64,000 bases of DNA, from positions 4,905,501-4,969,500 of the forward strand of contig CM076947.1 in the NCBI GenBank assembly GCA_039566865.1, in the 5' to 3' direction. Each line of letters starts with the position of its first letter. Position 1 is the stretch's first letter. The position numbers and the translations under genes are program-made. The notes beneath the pieces were generated by a model. The model ran no database searches and was not told the DNA's origin. It saw only the letters and a list, made by a program, of their open reading frames with translations. This document shows positions 11,201-23,200 of the stretch, piece by piece. The DNA comes from Aurelia coerulea. Lineage: Eukaryota; Cnidaria; Scyphozoa; Semaeostomeae; Ulmaridae.

Positions 11201-14200
11201 ATCGTATTTTCATGAAGTCGGTAATACTCCTTATGAACACTGAGATCATGACCCATGTGCCTTGCTAGCCAATTCATCTCCCTGTCATCAAGATCAACGA
11301 TCTGACTAACTGTTGCAACGTATTTTCTTAATTTTGTACTCTTTATGGCAGATGGGTTCTTTACTCCACACCTTTGTACAACAGCAGAAAGACAATCATA
11401 TCCTCTTAGGGACTTCATTGAGCCTCTGGTAGGTGCAGCAAAGATGTATTTATTCTCTTTGCTAACTCCTGCCGCTCCTCTGTAATGAATGAGAGAGACT
11501 ATAGCCTTCACCATTTCAGCTGTGAGAATCATTGGCACCTTCCGTCCTCTTTTGCCTCTGATGTTTACAACCTCCAGCCTAAAAATATTTCAAATTTAAC
11601 AATGTTCAAATTTTGACAGGAAACATCCTATTCATAAACATATTTGGCCTAGGAAGTATTTTGATTTCCCAATGGAGATTAAAGGAAAAGAACACGTCGA
11701 GAGAGATAGGAAGATAAATCAAAGTCATGAAAAAAATAATGTGTTAAACTCAAAATGAATAAAGCAATCTCTATACTGTTTTACCTCGCAATAAAATTAT
11801 GGCATAAATAATCCCAGAAACAAAACAATACTTTGCAAGTGAACTAAATAACATCTTTTTAGATCCAAAAGATAACACCAATAGACCATTGTGCAGTTTG
11901 GAGAAAGGGACTGAGGAGAGCGGCCCATTCTGACAGCCTTGGCAACAGGGAAATCTAGGGAATTCCCTCTTCTCCAGTGGTAAGAGTACAGCTTGCGGCT
12001 CACTCGCATCTCTCTCCAAATTCGAGTTATTTTCGATTTATTTCCAACTTTCAAGAGTCATGCGATGCTTGTTTAGTATGGTAAGTGTTTTCTCTAGGTC
12101 ATTTAGCCGTCTTGTCATCTCAAGTTTCACGTCTTTTGCGTCCTTTGAACCATTGACTCCTAAATTCAGTACACAATCTACACAAAAAGGTCTTACCACT
12201 GTAGACTTTTCAATCAAAATATACAACTAATTCACAAGACTCACCTTTTGCATAATTCTTTTTCCAATGGAGGTAGGGAATCAAAAACTTCTGCTAACTG
12301 AAACTCCTGCCATCTTGGCCTGTTTACAAACTCCTCGATTGTCAATTTAGTGCCTTCGTTTCCTCTCCTCTTATTGAATGTAATGAGGCGTGCAGCAGTT
12401 GTCTCGGCAAGGATGCGCCACTCCTGTAAACCTGGATTTGCTTTCAGACGTGCTATCATATGTGGGATTTCATTTGAAATGTACTGTCTTAGTTTCAATA
12501 AATCTTCGGTCAGAGGCAACACATCTGGTTTTCTGAACTGTTTGTCTCCCAATGACCTCAATGCTGCAGACACGATCTTATTTCTCCATTCCAGATCAAA
12601 CAGCTGCAAGAAACCTTTTACATTTTCTAGTATCGCTGCGTCTCTTTGTCTTAATGCTTGTCCACGGAGCAAAATAGCAACTTTTTTCAAATCATATCCG
12701 ATGTTTAAAGCCAATCCTGGCTTTTCGAAGGAAGAATTTATATCAAGACCAGCATCAGTGTAACCGGCAAGTGATTTTGTAGCATCTACGATCAGGTCGA
12801 AATGGGTTGGATTGACAAATGAGGCAATATCTTTCGAATCATCAACAACACGCTCTTGCAGCTCTAGAAGAAGTCTACCTAGAGTTCTCATCCTTTGTGA
12901 TATATATTGTGTTTTTGTTGCACTACCTTTCTCGAGAAGTGAGCTACCAACCATCATTATGAGTTGATCAGACTTGACAATTGTCGACACTTTATCACAC
13001 TTCATGCTGCTTAAAACGGCAGACCGTAATCCTGGTGAACATCCATCTGGAACTTGGCTTGGGTAGAGAAGCATCTCACTTTCATATTGAAGCTTGCGAT
13101 GAACAACAGGAGAATCACTATTGTCATCGCTTCTTTCATCATTGAATGGACACTGACGTGCGTGCCTCCACAATTCATTTTGACGAATAAATGCCAAACA
13201 ATGAATACATGGTTTGAACATTGAAGCCGCAACATTCTCTCCAGGTCCGGGTCGCCGATAAACTTTTAGCTCTCCGCCCGTCTTTAAGACTTTATGATTG
13301 TGGTAAAAGTCTCCTTTATACCTTAACCTGTCGAGCTCCATGGATCTTATCTTGTCATTGCCAGGTACTTTTGTATCAATGGCCAGAATTTTTACAACTT
13401 CGGACTCAGATTTATGGACAGTCATTAAGTGTCTTCCGATCTTTAGGCAGCTTAGGTTACAAAAAAAACAGACATGTGATTTGTTGTATAGTCTGTCTCC
13501 ATGTTCGTTACGTTCCATGACTGGTACGGAGATGACTTAAAGAGAAAAGAAGAAATATTCATACAGAAATACGGAAGCTCATAAAAAAAGAAACAGGCCA
13601 ATTATAGAACGTGAAGTTTGAATGATATCTTTCTCGTCTAAAACCTATCCATTTGGCTACAAGAACAATTTTCAAGTGTCTAAACATATATTGACAATAT
13701 TCACATGAAAATGTTGTTAAAATGCAGGCATTGATCTGGTCCTTGCATCACCAATGAAAGGCATGATCAAGTAAAAGCTGCTCCAAAAGCTATGACAATC
13801 TGCACAAAGTACGAATATGTGGTGAATATGAAATCGATACCGAGATGTTGTAAGACTTTTGTTCCTTCAATCATTGCTTCAATCATTGCGCCGTTCATAT
13901 ACTTAAAAATGCCAAAAACATTTTCAACTTGAATTATTTGAAATTAGACAGTTCGGTGGAAACTCAGTTTGAATATCAAACTGAGAATGAGGCAAAAGAC
14001 CAAGATAATGTTGTAACTTAAATTGTGATTATGGGAATCTCGCCGCTGCCTTTTCAACCAAAAATGATGCCACAGCTTTGTTCCTGGAATAAGAGTACTG
14101 GCATAAAAAGATGCATTCTATGTTTACCAGCATTTACATATTTGTCAATCGTTTTAGTTTTTAAAATCATTTTACTGTATAGAGTACCTATGCAGCTACA

Positions 14201-17200
14201 ATGCACAGCGAATTTTCTGTAAATGAGATTGTGTCTATAATCATCAAAAGTGTTACACTATTGTTGGAAAATAAATGTAAGTTTTCAGCACATTCAGTAA
14301 AACTCTTGTCAAAATATGAAAACTAAACATTATTCTTGAACTAAAGTAAAAACCTGCACATAAGGAACTCACTTGTAAGAAACTGCAGGCTGACATCTTT
14401 AAATCTATGTACCAAAGTATAGGAAACTAATGGGCCGGACATTTTTTCCAGTTTCTTTTAGCCCTTATTTTTGAACAAAACAATTGTGAAATGTAAGATA
14501 CAGAGCTTTAAATAAAGAGCAGAATACAATAGGATACAACATCTATTATCAATCAATGGTGCTTTTGCCTTCTCGGGTTGGTCCTACTATTATCATCTGA
14601 GTTTCTTATTAGAAAAACTCATCAGCCTGTTTTTCAATATTTATTTGTTTTATAAGAAACTGCACAGCGTAATCCGAAAAAATGATTTTCTTATATGCGG
14701 GTTTTACTGTGCTCTACATTTAAAAAGGATCTACCTGATTTTGCTAAGTTGTTGACTTCATCACTTGGTTTCTCAGATGTGTCCGGATATGATAATACCT
14801 CACCAGAAGAATCTGTGGAAGGTGAGACAGAGAATTTTGTAGGTAACCCTAAGACTTGTAATTTAATTCATCTAGCTGGATAACCTCTCAATTTTTCCAA
14901 AAGTAAAACTATTATAAAGGAAAAACAGTAGACTTCCTTATTTCTCCAACAGATGTTTCCAAAAGTGCTTACCCAGCTTGTCTCCAATAACAACTTTCTC
15001 AATAGGTTGATGAAGATGCTGCTTCGGTGCAGCTGAATGGGGAGTCATGCCAGTTTTATCAATTTGAGCAGGTTCTGAACACGGCAATGATGAACATGAT
15101 GATCGTGAATCAGCATCGCTTCCTTCCCAATTACTTCCGCTACCATCGTCTGTATCAGCATCGCTTTCTTCCCATGGACTATCACTACCATCTTCTGAAG
15201 CAGTATCACTAACTTCCGGAAAATCTCCATTTATTCCTGAATCATTTCTAATGGAAATCTGTAGAAAGTAAGAACAATTAAGCATCAAGATAACTTTCAA
15301 AATATATTATAACCTAGAGCCTATAAGACCAAACCTTTTTGACTTAACCCTTTATCAGTAGTAACAAGTGATGGTTGATTCCGAAACGTGTAATCTTATA
15401 CGCTCTAGGCTATATTCTATTTTTACCATTACATTGTGTATCTAATTGTTTAATTTAGCTACACATACAAATATTGGATTCCTACATGAATAGCATTGGG
15501 AGTAAAAAGAATGGGTAGTCAAAAATAGGATACCCTCTTTTGAGGAAAATTCCAAAAAATTATATCCTGTCCAGGGTCAGCCTTTTATATGAAACTATGT
15601 TATTGAGTTCATCAAGGAAAATTAATATACTGTTTTTGAAAGATATTCTGAAAATGTATTCCTTGACTTGCAGTAAAATATTCAAAACATCTACCTTCCT
15701 ATACAAGGTTTCTCAAAATAGTGGCTTCACCTGCCCATAAGCGTTGGCTTCACCTGCCCATAAGTGTTGGTTTCACCTGCCCATAAGTGTCGGCTCATTT
15801 ACAAAAACATTCATGCACAGGACTTTGAATATTCTCTTAGCAATTCATTTATATTGAGCTTAATGGTAGCTTATTTGTACAAGGACTATCTATTTATTTA
15901 ACACACCTTGTTTGTGCATTTATAAGAAACTGAATCCAATTTGTTTCAACTTCATAAAAAATTCATTCCGAGTTTGTGCAAAATTTGGGAAAGAATCGCC
16001 CCTGAGATCGTATGTAATTTTTCATCAATTTGTTTTGTACAAAGCAGCCATACAAACTAATTATGAAAAAACTATACCACCATGGGATCAATTTTGTAGA
16101 TTAACAAATGCAAGTCCACAACTTACATCACCATCATCTGGACCATCAAAAGCAAAAGGTTGAGGATCACAATCTGTTTCCATACTTTCATTATTGGATT
16201 GCTTGCAGATCTGGAACAAATTTTGTTAAACATTAAATGGCATCAAAGTTGCAAAAATAAATGGTTAGAAGAAAAAAAGTGCCGACCAAAATTGCAAATC
16301 AAATGTAAAAAGAAAAAAAAATGGCTTCTGTTGTGGTGTAGGGCCAGGGATCTGAAGAACTTCAGATGTCTCCAACATTTCACTGCGCTTGAGTTGCGCA
16401 GTGAAATTGTTGGACAAATTTTCGACATGAAGACCCTGGGTTCGATTCCAGGCAGGAGGGGCACAATTTAATTCTCCAATTGCGGTAGCCCACTCGTGAT
16501 AAAGATATTTCACCGTGTCAGCTGATGCTGAATGAAACTATCTGACAGCTGATGCTGAATGATACATATATAACATACATATATATAACATATATAACAT
16601 ATAGTGTACGGTTAGAAGAAGAGGGCCTAACTATTCAAAGAAACAGGCATCTGTGTGGTCTTTCACGCTTTTTCTTTTCCAGTTCTGACTAGTTTCGCCC
16701 ACTAGGGCATCTTCAGAGCAACTCAGAACAGCAACAACAACATCATGGAAAGCGATAACAACGGAAAGCAACAAAGAACAATGACAACAACGGCAACAGC
16801 AAGAAACAAGGCAACAAAAGTCAAGAAACAATCTGACGTGAAATGACAAGAACAGCAACACAACAAAGAGACCCCATATCGGAGGACAACGAAGGACAAG
16901 CAAAAACAACAGCCTCGGAAGGATGAAACTTCAACCGGAAGGACCATATATGGACAATAGTTAACTTTAATTAAACTCTTCTGCTATAAAGGTTGACTTG
17001 TTAGATTTATTCAGTTGCTCTGAAGATGCCCTAGTGGACGAAACTAGTCAGAACTGGAAAAGAAAAAGCGTGAAAGACCACACAAATGCCTGTTTCTTTG
17101 AGTAGTTAGGCCCTCTTCTAACCGTACACTATATATAACATGATATAACATATTTTTTGCATATATAGAAACACAAAAAAGGAAAAAAGCTTTGTAAACA

Positions 17201-20200
17201 CTTCACTTCCTATTATTCAATAGAACTGACGTAAGGTACAGTAAAGAAACAGAAGCAAACATATACCGGGTGTCGTTTGAATGGTTATATGTCCATAACC
17301 GATGAACCAATTTTCAAAAACTGGTAAAAGCACAACCAACATCTTAACATCCAATTTAGCCTTTAGGAAATCAAATAAAACAAAGTTTTTGAAAATCTGT
17401 TCATTGGTTATGGACATGTAAGCAATCAAACAATAATACATCATTTTGGGACACCCGGTACACAGTTGTTTTTCCTGCCTTTATATATACTACTAGTTTA
17501 CAAACAAAATTGAATCCAAATGAAAATAAATAAATCAATGACTTACACTTTGTCCTCTAGGAGCAATGGTAGCACCAATTTCATTGTCCGCATTAATAGT
17601 ATTTACCTTCTAAAGAAAGGGAAACTAGTGATAAGTTTTGTAAGATGAGCCCTCTAAAACTTATGCTTGACAACAAAACTTAAGATGACTAATTTAAATC
17701 TAGATCTCTATTAATACAAGAATGGCATTTGACATAAAAATGCATTACTTCCGTAATTCATCCAATAAAATTGATTTCAAGGATCGTATTTAAGAGAAAT
17801 AGACATATCAAGTGGCCGATATAAATAGGCTAAAGAAAAATACTAAGCACCTATTTCTTCTTTAGCTACTCAATGAAACAGGATGTGTCAAAGTTATAAA
17901 ATACAATACGATATATTTTTAACTTGGCCTGGGCCATTGTTTAACCATGTCGATCCCCTTAGCAGAAACTAGACGTTGATGTTGATAAATTTTTCATCAT
18001 TGTTTTCATCATTGCAATGTCCCCACAATGAAAGTGAGTTGTACCATGACAATCTTAACGAAGCCTATAACTTATACCCCATCCATACAGCCAAGTTAAA
18101 CTAGCTTAAATTAAACCAGATTATCAACTGTTGTGTTTGATTGGTCCATCCAACAAATCAAATCCTGTGATTGGTTGAAATTTAGTCTGTTTAGATAAAG
18201 CTGGTTTAACTGTGTCAGTATGAATGTGTTATTACCTACATAGAAAGTCTCCCCATAATGAAAGTGGTTTGATTCTTAAATCATCCTAATACTCTGATAA
18301 GCTACCTATTTAGAATGTCCCCACAAGGAAAAGTGTTATACTTTAGCAATCCTAACAACAGAATAATGTATAATGTCCCTATAATGCAAGTGAGTTGATC
18401 CTTACAAAATCCTAATACTCCGATAAGCTACCTATCGAAGAGCTTCACAAAACTATCTAGCCCAAAATCGTTCCAAGCATATAGCTGCTACTGAACATTT
18501 AAAGTTAGAGTACTTTTTTGTGTTATATAAAGTGTGTGAGATTAAGATGATTTGTAGATTGCTTTGCGTCATCGCCTACTAACTACCAACAGATGTTGAG
18601 TAATCTCCCTTGATCTATCGAATCACATTGCTTACGTTGCATAGAAAATATTTATATAAAAAGTAGACAGAGGCAGAGAATCTATTCCTTTGGAACGTTG
18701 CAAAATGAGTAAAGACAATAATGTGACAGCAAAACACTGAAACATTCCTTTAATCATGACCATTTTTGAGAAAAGTAAGGTTACATAAATCAGCAGTATT
18801 TGGATATAAGACCATAGAGATCAATCAAAACTTACTTGACAAAACAAGTTTCTTCCAAGAATCAACGATTTCAGAAAGATTTCAGACCAAAAATTTGTTA
18901 AGGGTCCTTGTCAAAGATAAGCAACATTAGATACAGTCACGGCAATAAACAAAACAAATAGTCTTTGGAAGTTCTCCAAATCAGGGTTCAACATTCAAAT
19001 GTCGACTCTGGATCTTTAATAACAATATTTTTCTGAAGTTCAATGTTGCAAGGAACTTGAAATATGTGCTGATCTTACAACATACGAATGAGGAAACATC
19101 AGCACCTACTTACATCCAATACATCAGCAATATTTGAAGCTTCTTGTTTGGAGTTAACAAGGGGTGATTCCCTCACAATCTACAACAACAAAATATGATA
19201 CAATCGTCATCTTGAAATAACTACATATAACGGTGTAACAACATCCTCAATATCAACATTGACAAAAAGAAGAAACTAAATTTGCTAAAAATTAAAGGCT
19301 TTGCAGAAGTCGGACAAAAAGGAATAGACACATTTCTGGCACATTGAGACCTTTTGAACCTAAGATCTCATCAGATTTTGACTTAACATTTACAGTTAAG
19401 AGTATTTTTCTGTGTTATATAAGTCGTCTGACATCAAGGTGATTGATAGATCGATTTGCCCCATCGCTTAATAACGAGAGTTCACTGAGTAAATTCAATT
19501 CATTAAGGCATGTCGTTGTTCGAACAATCTGTTTTCAAAGTCTAATTTTAAATTTAAGTCACTCTATTTCATACAAGTGTAAACTTTGAATAATGGTTCT
19601 TTCATGTTCTTATTTATTTTATACCAATTATACATATATCTAGGAAAATTGAAAGTAAATACTCCACTTCTTGATTCTGATATATGGTTGTTAATTCTTT
19701 GTCTTAAAATGTAATAATATATCTACCTGCAATGTCCCATAACTAAAAAGAGTTGATTCCTAAAAATCTTAATACTTTTATAAGCTACCTATCAAGAGTT
19801 CTTCCCAAAACTATCTGGCCTAAAATTGTTTTAAGCTTAGAACTGCCACTTCACATTTAAATTTAGAATTTTTTGCTGTGTTATATAAGGGGTATGAGAA
19901 TAAGAAGATCTATAGATAGATTTGCGTCATCGCCTACCAACGGGGGTTCACTAAGTAAATTCAATTCACCAAGGTGTGTCCTTGTTCAAATAATCTGTTT
20001 TCAAAGTCTAATATTAAATTTAAGTCACTCTGTTTCACACAAGCGTAAACTTTGGAACATGGTTCTTTCACGTTCTTATTCATTAATTCATTATAGAGAA
20101 ATTATAAATATATCCAGGAAATACTCCACTTCTTGATTCTGATGTATGGAATGAATGTGAGTTGATAATAACAAAATCCCAATAATTTCAAACGCTGCTA

Positions 20201-23200
20201 TCTGAAATGTCCCCACAACAAAAAGTGCATGTTGTGTACTTCAGCAATCTTATCAACATAACCTATCTACATATAATGTCCCCACAATTAATGTGAATTG
20301 ATACCTATAAAATCAACAAAAAGATAAGGTACTGATATAAAATGTCCCCACAACCAAAAGTGTATAGTGTGTACTTCAGCAATCTTATCAACATAACCTA
20401 TCTACATATAATGTCCCCACAATGAATGTAAGTTGATACACATAAACTCATAACAAACAGATAAGGTATTGATATAAAATGTCTCCACAACCAAAAGTGT
20501 ATAGTGTGTACTTCAGCAATCTTATCATCATAAACTATCTACATATAATGTCCCCACAATTAATGTGAGTTGATACCTATAAAATCTTAATAAACAGATA
20601 AGGTGCTGATATAAAATGTCCCCACAACCAAAAGTGTATAGTGTGTACTTCAGCAATCTTATCAACATAACCTATCTACATATAATGTCCCCACAATTAA
20701 TGTGAGTTGATACCTATAAAATCAATAAAAAGATAAGGTACTGATATAAAATGTCCCCACAACCAAAAGTGTTTAGTGTGTACTTCAGCAATCTTATCAA
20801 CATAACCCATCTACATATAATGTCCCCACAATTAATGTGAGTTGATACCTATAAAATCAATCTTAATAAAAAGAGAAGGTACTGATCAGTGGCGGACACT
20901 TGGGGGGGGGAGGGGCTGTGATCGCCCCCCAATATTGGCTAGAACAAAGATCTTTTGTTCGAAAACAATAGAAACAAACAATGCTTTTAATTGAAACAAT
21001 AGCTTTGCCCCCTAATAATTGGCAAAGTGTCAGCCACTGGTACTGTTATAAAATGTTCCCACAACAAAAAGTGTATAGTGTGTGCTTCAGCAATCTTATC
21101 ATCATAAACTATCTACATATAATGTCCCAACAATGAAGGTGAGTTGATACCTATAAAATCCTAATAAACAGATAAGGTACTGATATAAAATGTCTTCACA
21201 ACCAAAAGTGTATAGTGTGTACTTCAGCAATCATATCACCATAACCTATCTACATATAATGTCCCCACAATTAATGTGAGTTGATACCTATAAAATCTTA
21301 ATAAACAGATAAGGTACTGATATAAAATGTCTCCACAACCAAAAGTGTATAGTGTGTACTTCAGCAATCTTATCATCATAAACTATCTACATATAATGTC
21401 CCAACAATGAAGGTGAGTTGATACCTATAAAATCTTAATCAACAGATAAGGTTTTGAGATAAAATGTCCCCACAACCAAAAGTGTATAGTGTGTACTTCA
21501 GCAATCATATCACCATAACCTATCTACATATAATGTCCCCACAATTAATGTGAGTTGATACCTATAAAATCCTAATAAACAGACAAGGTACTCATATAAA
21601 GTGTCCCCACAAGCAAAAGCGTATAGTGTGTACTTCAGCAATCTTATCATCATAAACTATCTACATATAATGTCCCCACAATTAATGTGAGTTGATACCT
21701 ATAAAATCCTAATAAACAGATCAGGTACTCATATAAAGTGTCCCCACAACCAAAAGTGTATAGTGTGTACTTCAGCAATCTTATCATCATAAACTATCTA
21801 CATATAATGTCCCCACAATTAATGTGAGTTGATACCTATAAAATCCTAATAAACAGATAAGGTAATGATATAAAATGTCTCCACAACCAAAAGTGTATAG
21901 TGTGTACTTCAGCAATCATATCACCATAACCTATCTACATATAATGTCCCAACAATGAAGGTGAGTTGATACCTATAAAATCCTAATAAACAGATAAGGT
22001 GCTGATATAAAAAGTCCCCACAACCAAAAGTGTATAGTGTGTACTTCAGCAATCATATCACCATAACCTATCTACATATAATGTCCCCACAATGAATGCG
22101 AGTTGATACCTATAAAATCCTAATAAACAGATAAGGTACTGATATAAAATGTCCCCACAACCAAAAGTGTATAGTGTGTACTTCAGCAATCATATCACCA
22201 TAACCTATCTACATATAATGTCCCCACAATTAATGTCAGTTGATACCTATAAAATCTTAATAAACAGATAAGGTGCTGATATAAAATGTCCCCACAACCA
22301 AAAGTGTATAGTGTGTACTTCAGCAATCTTATCATCATGAACTATCTACATATAATGTCCCCACAATGAATGTAAGTTGATACACATAAAATCATAACAA
22401 ACAGATAAGGTACTGATCTAAAATGTCCCCACAACCAAAAGTGTATAGTGTGTACTTCAGCAATCATATCACCATAACCTATCTACATATAATGTCCCAA
22501 CAATGAAGGTGAGTTAATACCTATAAAATCCTAATAAACAGATAAGGTACTGATATAAAATGTCCCCACAACAAAAAGTGTATAGTGTGTTAGTACTTCA
22601 GCAATCTTATCATTATAACAACCTATCTACATATAATGTCCCCACAATTAATGTGAGTTGATACCTATAAAATCTTAATAAACAGATAAGGTACTGATAT
22701 AAAATGTCCCCACAACCAAAAGTGTTTAGTGTGTACTTCAGCAATCTTATCAACATAACCTATCTACATATAATGTCCCCACAATTAATGTGAGTTGATA
22801 CCTATAAAATCAATCTTAATAAAAAGAGAAGGTACTGATCAGTGGCGGACACTTGGGGGGGGCGAGGGGCTGTGATCGCCCCCCAATATTGGCTAGAACA
22901 AAGATCTTTTGTTCGAAAACAATAGAAACAAACAATGCTTTTAATTGAAACAATAGCTTTGCCCCCCAATAATTGGCAAAGTGTCAGCCACTGGTACTGT
23001 TATAAAATGTCCCCACAACAAAAAGTGTATGGTGTGTGCTTCAGCAATCTTATCATCATAAACTATCTACATATAATGTCCCAACAATGAAGGTGAGTTG
23101 ATACCTATAAAATCCTAATAAACAGATAAGGTACTGATATAAAATGTATTCACAACCAAAAGTGTATAGTGTGTACTTCAGCAATCATATCACCATAACC

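Noticed and set aside
12350..13540. Plus-strand frames of up to 137 codons
   Set aside because: Antisense shadows of the large zinc-finger/recombinase exon.
16631..16947. Hydrophobic Cys/Leu/Val-rich minus-strand frames, like a membrane protein
   Set aside because: They read through the purine-rich centre and arm of a fold-back MITE.
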